Position numbers and translations under genes: made by a program
Assembly (NCBI GenBank): GCA_009741485.1
Contig: CM019230.1
Location: forward strand, 5,180,377 to 5,244,376
DNA: 64,000 nt
Reading direction: 5' to 3'
Source: Malurus cyaneus samueli
Lineage: Eukaryota; Chordata; Aves; Passeriformes; Maluridae
The notes under the pieces: generated by a model
Seen by the model: the letters and a program-made list of their open reading frames with translations, nothing else
Databases searched by the model: none
Told to the model about the DNA's origin: nothing
In this document: positions 46,133-61,100 of the stretch, piece after piece
How the letters are laid out: each line of letters opens with the position of its first letter
How positions within the stretch are numbered: the stretch's first letter is position 1

Positions 46133-49100
46133 GTGAGCGCGGAGCCGGGGCCGGGGCGGCTCCGCGGGGCGGCCGCATCTCCGCGCTGGGCCGCCCGGGC
46201 GGCGCCGGGACCCCCCCGGGAGCGAGAACCGGGGCTGCCCCGGCCGGAGCTGCCGGTGACGAGTTGAGGTCGCGACGCGGCTCGGGGAGGAGGAGGAGGG
46301 CGGGGAGTCCTTCGCGGTCCGTGCGGCTCCGTGTGCCCGCCGTGCCCTGAGCGGTTGGTCCCGGAGCGGTCCCGGTGAGCTCTGCGGAGCGCTGCGCTGC
46401 CGGCAGGGCCGCGGGAAGGGAGCGAACATGGAACCGTGCGCTGCCTGCGCTGTCACGGCCCCGCGGGATGCTCCCCGCGCAGGGAGGCACATTAGACATT
46501 TTTGTACAAAATAGCCACAGCGCCTTGCAAAAACCGTGGAAATGGACCGTGTCTGGGCTGAAGCTCCTCAGAGTTGGTACATAAAGCTGCAGGCAGCAAC
46601 AGGTGGTGTGGGCTCTCCAATGACATCGACTCTGACTTGGGATGTTGGATGTTTTTAATTTCAGTTTTTGTACCGAAAATCACTTCAGTATAAATAAACT
46701 TGTAAGGCGTTATCTTCTGTGGGATTATAAAGCAATACAATAGGAAACAGCTGTGCAGGATAACTTCCTCCAGCTCATTGTCTTGCCAAACTCCTGAAGG
46801 AAATTGGATTGGCAGCATTATCTGTAATAGAACAAGCCATCTTACAAGTCTATTTCCAGACTTCTTGTCCTGTGTTTATCTCTCTGGTTTGCATACATTC
46901 TAAATTTTCCAAAAATCGGAAGGATAACCTCACTGAGGGTGAAGACACTATTGACAGCGAAAGCTTAATTTGAAAAACATTAGCCCTGTACAAATATTTG
47001 TTTCCATAATAAATGAGTGCAAAATGTTGTCTGCTGATTATTCCAGGATTTAGGTTGTTGTGAAGTGCTGTGGTATGAATGGTGTCCCCCCAGCTCTTGG
47101 ACTGACAGACCATTCATCCTCCTTGTCAGACATGTGGTGGTTTTATGGTGCCTTACGGACTGCAGGCAGGGGACTGTTGCCACACTATTTCTGACACAAG
47201 CTGCATGTGAAGGGCTTTTTCAGAAAATATGTTTCTGTTGAGAGTAATAGGAAGGGACTGATACTTTCTGAATTAATTCGTGAGAAAATCCATCAGGTTT
47301 TCAATTTGACAACATTTGCCAGATTGAAAAAAGCAGGCCTTGGGCAGCAGGACAGAAACAGCACCAACATGATGAAGCAGAGCATGGGGTTAATTACATT
47401 GTTGTGGCTCTTGAGGAGCTGTAGGTGCCTGTATTGGTGCTGTGCTTCACTGCCATCTCCATTTCTGTGTGTCATGATAAATTAACTTGAGGCGACAGGC
47501 ATTATGCAGTCTCAGAACCAGTGCTCCTGCTGCAAGACAGCTGACTGATGCTTTCCAAAGTGCACTTAGACCAAAGACCGTGTGTTCGTGGTAGGCACAA
47601 AGGTAGTTTTTGTGATGTGCTGAGGTCATTGCACTGTACAGGTGTGAAAGTGTCAGGTACAGCCTGGCGTGTGTGGAGAGACACGTGTGTTAGTCAGGCA
47701 TGGTTGTTGAACTATTTTTTTGATGCTGACATAACCTGATGGGTGCAGTATGGTTGAAATAAAAGGAGGGAATAGAAATTGAAGATTACTTTTCTTGAAA
47801 AGAAGTTGCTGGCTTAGTGCGTTTCTTTTCTTTTGTTGTGAAGGTTGCTTGTTTTGTCTGGTGCAAAATGGAGAATTTTGAGCTACTGAGCTCAATATTT
47901 ATCATCTGTTCATAGAATTACACAGTGGTTTGGGTTAGAAGGAACCTTAAAGCTCATCTCATTCCACCCCCTGCTATGGGCAGGGGCACCTTTCACTGTC
48001 CCAAATTGCTCCTAGCATGATCCAGCCTGGCCTTGGACTTTTCCATGGATAGGGCAGCCAGAGCTTCTGTGGGCAATTATTTCACTTTCTGCTTACTGTT
48101 CTAGGAAATTTCATTTGCAGCAGTATCTTGATGAACATTTTTAGTTTACTATTTGAATTGGTGTCTCCTTACCCCATTGTCCTAATTTGCCTTCTTTATT
48201 TTCTGTGCTCTAAAAGTGTTACTAAAGAAACATCCTGAAAGTTGCTGCCAGTGGATTTCTAAAATAATTTTTTTTTAAGTCACCTTGACAGAAGTTCTGG
48301 GCCTACTTCTCAACTCTCTGGGTAACAGTTATGGTCCCTTGTCTGTCTTTTAACGTGATGGGTTTTGTGATATTGCTGAAGGAATAGAGGAAGCAGCTGC
48401 TCTGCTGTTCTGCTTCCAGTTCTGCATAACTTACCTTCCCACTTGGTGACTGTGAGGCAGCAATTCCTGCCACAAAGAAGTGGGAGAGGAACCAGCATCT
48501 GGGTTTCTGCTATTTCATACCCTGGTGAGAGTTACTTCTGCAGCAACGTGCTGCTCCAGACCTGTGCTTGCAGCTGGCAGGTGTTTTGTGTTGGAAACAG
48601 GATAAAATCTACTGCCTTTAGCCATGCCAAGTTAGTATATCTTTTAGTTTTGCTGCTGTTGGTGGGATTAAGCTGTTTTTGAAATCTTTTGCGGCCATGA
48701 AAAAGGATTTACCACCGCTAAAATTGGTTTAAGTCATAGCGTGAACTTGATGTCTGCTTTTTCTTACTGTTCCCAGAAGTAACTTTGTTCCTTAGGATTG
48801 TATGTTAAGTAAACACTCTGCAGTGAGAGTTGAAGTACTTTTCATCTGAGAGAACAAAACCAAGATCCATTTTACAGAAAACTTCCACACTATTTTCCAG
48901 CTGTCAGGTTGTTTTCAATTTCTTTTGTTTTTCTGGGCCCCAAGTCCATCTGAGCTGGCTTTTTAGGTGATTTTTTTTTTCTCCCTGCTCCAGGAAAAAT
49001 CTTGCCATTGGCTGGGCATCTGGCATCATTGCAATACACATTGCTGAAGGACATGTCATGGAGTAATAAAGATTGCCAAGTGGGTGGCACCCTGACATCA

Positions 49101-52100
49101 GATACGCTCAGCATTGCACCTGGCTCCTGAGACAGGAAAACAAGTCAAGATAGGAAGAGTCAGAAGATGACATAAATATAGGAAGAAATATTTCATTTGG
49201 CTAATAATGTGCTACTGGGTGTTGCAGTGGTTTTGTGCAGGACAGAGGGATCCAAATGCGCAGAGCTGTTGTTTAGTCTGAGTTTATGTTTGTTGCAATT
49301 GTCGCTGCAATCTTCCAAAGAGATTTAAAATTGATTACGTAAGGGTTTTTGAGTTTAGTTTATCAAGGACTTTTTCCCACTTTTTAGATGAGGTCTTTAA
49401 GAACAGGTTGGACAAAGGTTTGAAATAACATAGTTGATCCTGCCTGGGGAAAATGGGGCGGATTAAATGGGAGTTGCCAAACATAGCTGATGAAGGTATC
49501 ACAGGTTGGTTTCAGCAGCAGGCACATGCAGGAGGAGCTGTGCATCACATCCTGTGTTGCACCTCATCATAGCCTAATCAAAATCAACATCCAGACATCA
49601 ACACTGAGCATCTGAACCTGGAAACAAGATGACCTTTTAAAAAGATCATTCCAGCTGTATTTTCTGTAATCTTATATAATTTGGTCTGATTCTTTTAAAG
49701 ACAGGTTGGTGTCCTTCAGCGTGTTCTTCAAAAAAAAAAAAAAAGCACCAAAAATCTCACTTCTCAATCTCACTTCTCATTAGAGTTTTAAGATACATCT
49801 TTGTGGCCCTACATAATTTAAAATGAGGTAAACGAGATTTTTTTGTCTGCCTCAGTGTTTTGTATAACCAGTAATTGGGGTTGAAATAAGAGGATGTCTG
49901 AATGGCTAATAAGTTCCTACATAGCTGCTGGAATTACATTAAATGCAGGATATACACAGGATTTGAGTATATTCTCAATGTAAATGAAAAAAGTCTTGTA
50001 ATAAGGGTGCTGAGTCTGTCCTTGGCTGCTGGGGTGGTTTATCTGACCAGTTCTTCTGTCATACTCATGCAGGGTTAGTCAGGATGTGATGATCAATCTG
50101 CTGGGGCTGTGTCTGTGATTGTACTATCACCAGAAGGAGAAATGAAACCAAATAAAAATATTCAAAGTCCTAAGTTCTAAATCCCAAGATTTGATCAGCT
50201 GTAGTTTACAGAAGGGAAGGAAAAATACTCAGCTGTAATTACAGTAATGCTTTTAAACTTGTTAATGTAGGTTTGAACTTTAACAAAATGAAGGTTAACT
50301 ACTGGAAGGTAACAGAACCATTCTAGACAAAACCAGTTTTATCACTTACAGTTGAAGAATTTGAGAGGAAATACAAAATTATGTCTATCTTTAGTTTCAT
50401 GAGTAACAATGACATTAATGGCTTTGAATGACTGTTTGTTATTCATGAGTATAATTGTCCCTGGCCTTTTGCAAGCTATGAGACATGTCTGACTTTTTGA
50501 GAAATCATCAGAGAAACAACTAAACAAAGATGTTACAGTTTTATAATTCTTCTTTCATGTTTTCCCATGTTGGGTGTAACAAACTGTGTTGATCTTTAGG
50601 CCCAGTGCCAAATTTGCCTCAAACTTTGAAGCCCTTTTTGAAAAGGGAGTCTGCTAAGAATAGGCCAGACATGACTTGAATGTAAAAGGGGCAAAAGTCT
50701 TGAATCAGTTACTACAAAGAATGAAATAAGCTTAAACATTGAGTTTTTCAATATTACATTGACTAATTAGTGTTCCCAAACTTTATGTGGAGGGGGTAGA
50801 AAGATTTCTGCACTGCTGTTTTTGAAGAGGGATTTTCAATGGCAGCACCCAAACTTTGTTACCTGGGCTGAGTCAGCTGTTCCTCAATTGGGTGATGGTT
50901 TAGCTTCAAGCACAGTCATATGAACCCCATGCCTGTCCTGTGATAGCTGAGCAGAGCTTGTCTGAAAGGATCTCTTGTTCCACTTCATAGATTTTGCTCC
51001 ATTTCTATATCTGAAGTACTTTTTAGTCGAACTTCTTCTGATGACCCTTCTAAACCGAGGCCTTTTCATAAGGTTACAGATTACTGCTTTTGTAAAAGCT
51101 CTAAAACACACTGGCTAAAATGTAGTAGTACTTTATTAACAGTTGAAGTGTGAGCATTTGAAATATTTTTCCCACTGAATTTTCCTAGCAATACATAGGA
51201 AAAAATATTCAAATCACATTACTATTTTGAAGTTGCTGACTCCACTGTCGCTCTTCTTCCATGTGGTCCTCAGCTCCCTTTCTGACCCTTTAAACTGTCT
51301 TGAGTTTGATGTTTTTTTCCTGCATAGGTTTCCAGTCCACTTTTTCTCCCTGTTCCATGAGCCTTGTGCATAACTTGTGTTGGTGGCCTTCTCCTTGCAA
51401 TGCAGAGCACAGAGTACTGCATGACCTAAAACATCTCTGGCTATTACAAGCATTCATAATGCCAGCAATACACACCAAATTAGTTAAATTTTGGGATAAG
51501 ATAAAGAGAAAAAAAAAGTGTTTTTAAAGCTGCTGTGATAGTGTGTTGGTAGTTTTAATGTCAGGGAGTGTAAACACTGATTTATTTATCAGTGAGCACC
51601 AGAATAGGGTGTGACACAAAGGCGGTAAACCAAGGTAACAGAAGGTGATGGTGATCAGCACAGTCGTGGAATTTTCTGTGTAGTTGACAGATTGCAGATG
51701 GTTATTAAGGATTTGATGAAGAGTATGAGAATTTATAGCAGAATTGGGTGGGAATGGAAAAGATGTATAATTTTGGCTGGTATTGCTGCTGGTGTGTCCC
51801 TATTGCAGTGTCTGTACTTTTGTAGCTTTTGGGTGAAAATAACTTCACTAATGATCAGTCAAACTAAGGATGCAGAGACTCCGTGTTCACATGCACTGTT
51901 GGCAGTTGAACATTAAATTAGACAATAATGAAATAATTCATATTTAGGTTAATCCCAAGCAGGTTCTCTAGAGTAGCTGGCACTTAGTTGATAATTATTA
52001 CACAGGGCAACCTAGGCTGAGTGCTTGACTGATGAACCTGTCCTGAAATAATTCTTTGTGTTTAAATGTGGACCTGTTCAGTTGTTTTGGAAACCTTCTT

Positions 52101-55100
52101 GCACCGTCCTAGCTGTGAAAGGCTGCTGTGTTGCTTCCTACCTGCTGTAAAACTTATAATTAGTTCTTTAGTCTAACTTAACTATTTTGCTGTTGTTTAG
52201 AAATTCATTGAATTTGAAGATTCTCAAGAACAAGAGAAAAAGGACTTACAGACCAGAGTGGAAGCATTAGAGTCACAAACTCGACAACTTGAACTAAAAG
52301 CGAAAAACTATGCTGATCAAAGTAAGTAACACATGGTGAACTCCCTGTAAGTGAATTGGTGCATTTTAAATTTTGTTCTGTAGAGTAATAATACATATGC
52401 TAAACGTCTGTGCCCTCTGATTCCTGTACTTGGACAGAGAACTGGATTTAACTCTTGTGCAAATCTGTTTTCTTTAGAATTAAGGCAAACAAATCAGATA
52501 GGAGCTTGTGACTTGTAATCTGATTCTTCTGGTATCCTGCTTGTTTTGTTTGTCTTTTAGACTGTGCTGTTTTCATGTTTAGCAACTTTTTCAGGAGATG
52601 ATTAGAACTTATTTCCTTTTTAGTGATGATAAAATAAGCTGTTTTCTTTCTATTAAACTGTTGTCTGTGCTAAAATAAAGGTAATCATCAGGTTTAGGAG
52701 CACAGCTGGGATGAGAAAAGTATTGATGGTGATTCTCACTAACTTTTACATAATTTTTGCTGAATTATTTATTTCTATGTGGCATTTAACTTTTACAGAG
52801 AAAGAGTTTAGAAAGAACACTTCCTGTTTTAGAGATGTTCTGTGTAATTTATAAAAACTTATGGAAGCTTTGGAAAAAGATGAGAGTGATCAATTTTCCT
52901 GAAGTACTTAAAGTTATAATGTGAATATATTACAGTTTAAACATTATTACATTTAAACATATCCCAGCCACACAATTATTGAATGAATCACCAGTTTTTC
53001 AGCTTTTCTACTTTGAGCTTCTAAGCCACCTTCAGTTGAGGTGACACTGGTGTGTTCATCAGTTAATATATAGCTTTTATTGCTGGGCCCTGCAGGAATG
53101 TAAAGTGAGACTGTGGCAAGGTTGAGATAAGATCAGTTTCTAAAAGTAGTGCCTGTTGTCAAAAAGCCCCTTTTCACTATTCTTTCTTCCTTTATTTCTG
53201 CTCAGCCACATTTCCTGCCCCTAACGCAGCAAGTTGCAGCTCTTTTCCAGCTTAAATTGCAATACTGCTCCTGTAAAGTTTGATTTTCAGTGATGACTGA
53301 GTCTGTAGCAGGGCAGGAGTAATAGTCTGAGAGTGTTAAAATGAATGTAGGTGGCATCTGGGACAGAATTTCACTGAAATTTGAATGGTTTAGAACAGTG
53401 TTAAAGGCATGAACTGCTTCACATCCACTTTTGAAATATTCCCACATTCTGTCCATGCAGGGATGAAGGAATACTTCAAGCAGTCTTTCCTAGGGAAGAT
53501 CTGGGTGATTATTTCCTAGGATTGTCTCTTTGTAGATGAAGCCAGGCTAAAATGGATAATTGTAAAGCAGATTGTAGAGAGTAGTCTCAGAAACGCTGTG
53601 ATTGTTGTGAATGGGGTTGTGTGTGTGTTTGAGAGCAGCGCAAGAGGGGAAAAGAAAACATTGTAGCAGGAGTTAAGTGGTCTGTTTTGGTAACAAAGGC
53701 ACTGTTTCCAGAAGCCCTGTGCCCTAAACCCACAGCCCAAACAGCTCGTTCATGGGAGACCCTGCTCTCTGACAACAGGATTATGGACCCAGATTGCATC
53801 GTGTCCTGTGGGACATGGCTTTATTCTGTTAATACAATCCAAAGCACAAACTGGTTAAACAAGAAAGAATCATGAAAAATCAGTTGGATTTCTGGCAATG
53901 TGTGTGGCAGCACACCTGGAGTTTCTCTAATACAAGTTACACTTACCATGTACTGGTAACACCATTTTATATTTGTATGTGGGTCTGTTAGTGTGAAATT
54001 CTCTTTTTGTTTTGAAGCCTTCAAATGTGTACGTGAGTTTAAAATTTTAACTAGGTATTGTGTGTATATGTGTGTGTATATATGATAGTAATGAAAATAT
54101 TTGCCCAAGAAACTCAATTGTTCTGGTAGGAGCATTGAGGTTTGCTAGAATGACTTTTTTTTGTAAGAAGTGATATTGTTAAAAACAGTTATCATATCCA
54201 CATAAAGCTCTGGTGATAGAACAATGATTTTTGAACAGTTTCAAGATCTATTTATTGGAGAAAAAGATCTTTTTATTGGAGAAAAACCTATGATGGCTCA
54301 ATTGTATCTTTGCAGAAACAATAGGGCTGGGTTGAGCACTGAATTTTGCTTTTGCTTGGGGTTGATAAGCTGTCTGGGACAACATGAAAGGCTGCTGGGA
54401 AGATTTGACATGCTGCTGATGCAGAGCAAGATCAAAGGGGCCATAAGCACATTTGTTGAACATCTAATGAATATTATGCAAGTGAACTGGTTTTTTTAGT
54501 GCTCCAAATTTCTAAGGTATGAAAACCACACTAATGTCTATATTCTTGAAGCAGCCTAACCTTACTGCGTTACTTTGTTTTGTCTTATAGATGAGGTAAC
54601 TGGCAAGTTGTAGGATCCCAATCGCCAATGTGTCACTTTAATTCAGCTCTAAGTCTTTTAGTTACATTTCTTTTTCTCTTCTACCTCCTATAGTACTGCC
54701 TGTGCATCTAAATTAGGCCCTGGTATTGCCAACGGTGTTACCACGTCAACATTCAAAACAGTGGCAGTGTTATCACTGGTAATGAGAGCTGCAAATGCCT
54801 GGCACAGAGCAAGTAAGCAAATAAAACCTGGCTTTGGAGTGCAGAGTCTGAGATCACAACACCAGTCTGTGACATGATTAATAGATTACAATGAAAAACA
54901 GGTAAAACGTGGTCCTGTGTCGTACTTTAGCTGGAAGATTTTTTGCTTCTTGTTCACTGCCTGTGCTCTTGTGTTTTTCCTCAAATAAGCAAAGCCTGTG
55001 AGGACAAGTTTTGTCCATGAAAAGGTTTTGACTCATTCTCTTGAGCACTGTCAGTGCTGAATGTTTAGTGAGGACTTGTCAGCTGGGGCAGCTCTTAAGT

Positions 55101-58100
55101 TACATGGTCGAGTTCGGCTTGATTGTATGTGCTTGAACATGTGCCAGTTAAAATTGCTCAAGAAGTTATGGTTGTTATGTCCTGAATTATAAGTGCTTGT
55201 TTGTGCAGTCTAAGTGATTGTCACACTAAATCAAAAGGAAAAAAAAAGTATTTCTTTTCACTTACGTTTATCCTGTGGGATTGCATCCATAGCCATGTAT
55301 TCAAGCAGTTAGGTTGGAATAAATCTGCCGTGTGAAATTACAGAAGTGAAATCATAAGATTATTTTGTGTCAACCAGCTGCCACGTTCCTGTGGTTCACT
55401 GACTTCTTTTCTCTGCATTAGAAATTGAAACAGTTGCTGCCAGAATAGTGAGCTACCTTGAAGTGTGGTGCTTTTTCTTAGGAGGAAGTGGGGAGATGGC
55501 AGTGGGGAGATGGCAGTGGGAAATGGCCATGGGGAAATGGCCATGGGGAGATGGCAGTGGTCTGGTGGTGCTGCTGGGAGGATTGAGCCCAGCAGGGGAT
55601 GAAATCCCCGTTGGTGCAGATGCACTGGAGTTACCACTCCTGCACCATGTGCAGCACTCGGTCCTGGTGCTGGATGGGCTGTGGTGGTTGCCTAAGTCAA
55701 GTTTGCTGCCAAAAATGGTGCAATATGTGGCACCCTGGGATAATTTGGTAAATTTTACAACTGCTTAAAGGAGAGCAGAGGCATTAGGATTTGTGGCTTC
55801 TATCTGAGAGCAGGAATGTGCAGCACTGAGGAGGCTTCTTGGCTTGTGATCCAGCTGCTCATCTCATTCTGCACTGCAGCCCTGGCTGGAACTTTCCCTG
55901 GGTTGCCCCTGTGTTTCCCTGGGTTGCTCTGGCTCTCAGCAGTACCTGGCAGGGGTGGGGGAAAGCCTGTGCTCTCAGGGTCTGGGCTGTGTGGAGGGTA
56001 AAGCAAAGTTCCTGGGGATTTGTTTAGGGATGATGTTGGTACAGGCAGAGGTTTTAGAAGTTCCTACTGTGAATCTTTAATAGACTTTCACATGGTGTCA
56101 GGAAATGTATTTTTTAAATTTGATGACTTATCTAGAATTTGTGTAATTTTTTTCCTTGTTCTCAGCAGCAGAGGGCACCTGTGAATATTGTGGAGGTGCA
56201 CTGAACAGGACAATGCCAGGAGTTCAATAAATACAAGTTTAACATTGACATTCTTCTGCAGTGATGTGTCTGAGACCAATGCCAGTCTTCAATATAATCT
56301 TATGCATCTCTTACAAGAACTTGAATAAATCTGACTCCCACATTATTTCAAGTGTTTGCTATCATGAGACCCCTTAGTTCTACTTGTAACTTGTTTGCAG
56401 CATTAAAATTGCAATTTGAAATGTCAGCCTTGGACCTGGAAAATAGGCATAGAGAGCTGCTAAAAATTTGTGATAGTAATACACAGCTCGTTTGTCCAGC
56501 AGTGCTCTGTGAAGGCACATGATACTGCTGGGATGGTGCTCAGTCTCCAGTTACAGGAAGGGATAAGATCTTCTCAGAGCTCACGTGGTGTTCCACTGGG
56601 GGGGCTACAGAGGTTTGTTTTAGTTCCCTTCCTTGCCTCTCTTTCTGAGAATGTCAGATTTCTTTATGTATTACAGGCTGTAAGTAAATTCCGTTTTTGG
56701 GAGTAAAAGATGACTGTAATTTGTTTTGACTTATTACAGGAGTGGAACGGCTTTGGCATAAGCTTTCTGGAGGAATCATTCTTGGAGTAACTAATTTATT
56801 AAAGAATCTGAAAAACACGATGTCTGCATGGCTGAAGTGCTTTCTGATGGAGGTGGTAGGCTGTGGGAGTTGAAAGATTTGGTTCCTTTTCTGGATCTGT
56901 CTAGTGCTGAAGTACAACTGAGATAACAAACCGCATTTGAAGAGACAGCAGATAGGTCTACAAACCTCAGTTTATCAAACCTGAGCTTTGTGCTCAAGAT
57001 AGATTATATTTGGGGAAAACTACATTTGTTAGAGAAAGCTGACAAAACTAACAAACAAACCCCAAACAAGTATAATCCCAAGAAACAGCTCTTGGGTTTT
57101 GGAGCTGTAAATGTTGTGGCACAACTGTTGGGATGATGGCATTTCCCATGTCAGGTGATGCTGTGCAGCTATTGCTCGCTGAAGGTTTTATTTGGGATAT
57201 GAGACAAACGCTTTGGAAGCTGACCTAAAAACATTTGTTTTCCTCAGAAGCCAAACAGAACTACTGCTTCCATTTGCTTCAAGAGAAAATGAAAGACCAG
57301 GTTTTGTTGTTACTGTTCTGTGGATGTCATTTGATATTTGATTTTCCTCCCAGCATTGCTGTAATATACACCCAGGCAGAGAGGCTCTCAGGGGTAATCT
57401 GAAGGCATCCAATATCTGAGATATCCCTGCACAGGGTGTAGCAACAATTACCTGGATCTGTAGTTAACAGGGAGACTGATGTGAATTTTCAGCTGTAAAA
57501 TTTAACAGAAACTTCCCAGAACATTGTTTTGCCGTTTGACTTGAGTTGTGTATCTGCACAGATGGTGATGTGAATAACTAAACTGGTATGAAACACCTCT
57601 GTCAGTAAATGTTTCTAGGGATGACCCAACTGCAGTTTATCTCAAGGAATATATTGAAGCTTTTCAATAGATCCTAAAAAGAAGTTGAAAAGTTCAGGTT
57701 TGTCCAGTGGGGGTCTGGATTGTTCCTACTTCATTATCACAGGGTGAGAACAGCAGAACTAATCTGATTTCCAGCAAAGGAGGAACAGAATGGCTCGAGT
57801 TCTTGTATTTCTTGGTTAGCAGATGTGGAACTGAACTGTTTTCTGGTGTGTCCTTAGCATGGCATTTTCTCACCTCAGGTTTGCTTACCTGCCTTTCCCT
57901 GCACTATGCCTCAGATATTAGCCACTGCACCTGAAAAATCCTTCTGGAAGAAGTGTGAGCATCAGGGTGTGCTGGAAAGGGAGGATTTCCTCCCGACTCT
58001 GCATTTCCAGTGCCTTTCCCGGCTGCCCGACACTGTTCCCAAACACCTGCTGTCTGTGTGGATTTGGGAACCAGCAGCCCACTAGATGGAGCAGGGGGTA

Positions 58101-61100
58101 CAGCTGGCTCCAGAGCTGCACTGAGCTGAGCCACAGGAATCAAGGCTAAAATAAAATGGAGTAGGAAATTAGAGCAGTGGTTGGCCTGCTTTAAACTTGG
58201 CTATTAATATACCTGAGTAAAGATGGTGAGAGGAGCTTGAAATCCACTGGTGTATAATTAATTGCTCACGTGCCTTTTTAAATGAAGGGAATATTGTGGT
58301 TTGCATGCTGGTGTTTGTTTTAATGATTCTGTTGCTCAAAATGTTGCAGTAATTAAGAAAATGGCTCTAAATGTTCTTAGAATCTTATATTCCTGAGTTG
58401 TCAGGGGCTTTAAAAACAAACCCAGTCTGCTACAGCTTCTGTGTCCACACTGACTTGTGGATTTTCTCAGACAGGGACTTGCTTCAATAGCCAAGTATAT
58501 AAATAGAGCATCCCACTGTTTGCAAAGCAGTCAATCAAAAGTTTTCTCAGTGAAACACTTCTTTGTGCAGAGACTGGGCAAGTAGCTGGATTTTTGACTT
58601 GATTTTGTGTAAAAGTTGCTTGGATATATTCTTGATTGAGTTTCAACCTATGTGAGCGTTGTCCTGGCATGTCCTAGCAGAATGTTTAAAGAGGTTTTTT
58701 TTTAAGTTTTATGGCTGTTTTTGATAATAAATTGCAGGGATTTTGTGTGTCTGAGACCCAATGCAAACTTGAACAGTCCAGAAGTGTCAGGGATAAGACC
58801 ATTGCTACTTCACGTGTTGATATTTGCTATCAACAGAGCATTCTTGACAGCTAAATTATCTTCATAATTTCAAGTGCCCTACTTACTACACTGAGATCTA
58901 GACCTGTAGTTCACAGTGTAAGAGCTACTTGAAGATGCTGGTCTTGCCAAGGGGTTGAATTTTTTACTTGCTTTACAAATCAGTTTTCTGTGCTGGTTTG
59001 ATTTGCAGGTCTTACTGCTTACAGGTTAAGCACTTGTTTGATAGCTCAGTCCTCTTTTCAGCCCAGGAGGGGTGTGTGGGCTCTTTAGCAATTACTTAGG
59101 AGGTCATAAGGTCCTTCTGGATCTACATCTTAACTTTGGTGTGGGACCTGCATAAAAGAATGGAGCTGGATGAAAGCTGTCCAAGGAGAGTCTTCAGACA
59201 GTCCTGGTGCCAGGAAAGGCTCCTAAATGAGCTGGATCTCTGTCCTGGTTTGTGTAGGAGGAACTTGTAATTCCTCTTGAAGGCATCACACTGGTTGGAT
59301 TTGCCATTCTAGCAGGTCTGTTTCTCTTTCTCCCCCTCAGGCTTATCAGGAGTTTGAGGCAGAGGACAACATACAGATGAAGGGTGTTCCAAACTTGGTA
59401 AAAGCCATCAGACTTGGGAGGTAAGCTCTGACTTTTGAACAGGCAGGGTGGGCAGCTTGGCTGCCTGATTCCTCATAATACTGTCAGGAGACAGAAACTC
59501 CAGTTTCTCTAGTTTACTGTAATATTTAATCTCCCATTTTTAGGCTTAATTGGTTTTCTTTGAGAGATCTTTGATCAGGATTGGTACCTCAGGTCATAGA
59601 AGGTGTCAGAAGTTTGGCAGTGCTGGAGAAGTTTTCAAGTAGGCCTTGGGTTTGAGTTTGTGGTGACGTTCCAGGGGGTTGCTTTCTCATCAGAATATTT
59701 GCATTTTATACTTATGTTTATGATGTTTGAAAACGTTTATATTTTTTTCCATGTAAGCTTCTGACTGTGAGGAGTGCAACTTTTTTTGTTGTGTGTAACA
59801 ATTTGCACATGTTTTATCTTAAACAATGTAATCTTGCAGTGTAAGATCTCCCTTGATGTAACAAGGGTATAATGACTTTGTAAAGACACATTGCAACAGA
59901 GACAATGGATACTTCTGCTTTTAGCACGTAGATGATCAAACCAATTTCATCATCCACTCGTTCAGAATTTGACATCTTAGTGGAAAAAAGTCTGAGACTG
60001 AAATATGAGAGGAACTTTTCGTATTGTTGCTGGAGTTCGACTGATAGGGGCTGTGTCTGGGCAGACCCAGCATGTGGCAGGCAGTGCCAGCACACAGCTC
60101 CATTACTCTTGGGGTGTTATCAGGGCCAGACTTCCACTCCTTTGTATGTTGGTGTATTAAAATGGAACTGGCGACAATTTGGTTTAAAATGTGCTTCTGA
60201 GTGCAAGTGAAAGGCATTTTCCCCCTCCTGTTTAGTTTCCTGTTGCTACTGATGGGAATGTTCCTTTCATTGTGACTTAGGTTCTCCGAGGTTTTGGGGC
60301 AAGAATCTGGTGGTCTTCCTCAAAATTCTTCTGTGTGCTCAAGTCAGTGGTGATCTCTGATCCTCGGGGAATATCTAATCTATTGCACTGTGTTTAATTG
60401 GAGAAAGAAAGTGTATTCTGTTGGTGGTTTGGTCAAGATCTTACCTCGATGGGAAGCATATTTTGGATAGAACAGATTTCCAGTGATGTCTCATCCTGCT
60501 GGCATTGGAAAAAACAGTTCTGAGGACTTTTAATGTGGTGTCTGTTGAGTGTGTGTAACTTAGTGTGCATCCTCTTCTGACTGAAATGTGCACTGTATGT
60601 GTTGCATAGCTGGAAGTGGCATCCAGAAGAAGGTGCTGAATGTCAATAATATAATCTTCTGGGCCCTTAATCTTTTTAACCTTTGTGCTAATGAAAACAG
60701 TGGCCAGAGTAACAGAGATGTCCCCCTTGACTATGCAGCATCACTGTCTGTGTACGTTTGTCTTCACTGACTTGATTTAAGGGACTATTATAACCGGGCT
60801 ATTAAAATTTTAAAGCATTTCTTTCTCTACAGATGGAGAAAGTGGTGTGCTCTCTAAAGGAATCTCAACCCCTGTGCAAGTATGTGTCGTGTCTATAAAA
60901 GTGGGATTTGTGCATTTCCTGAAGGCTGGTTATGGGCAGCTGCACAGAAGGGTGTTGGTAGCACCTGATGTGCTGTTAATCTTCATTTAATGAACTATTG
61001 AGTACTTTCCCTGGATCCACTGGCAGAATTCTGTGCATTGTGTAGGCACAGGGTCACTGAACACTGAACAGCATCACTCTGGTTTAGGTGGGAGCTCCCA

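Noticed and set aside
53202..53456. 84-codon minus-strand open frame in SPAG9 intron 2
   Set aside because: No family motif and no splice context.
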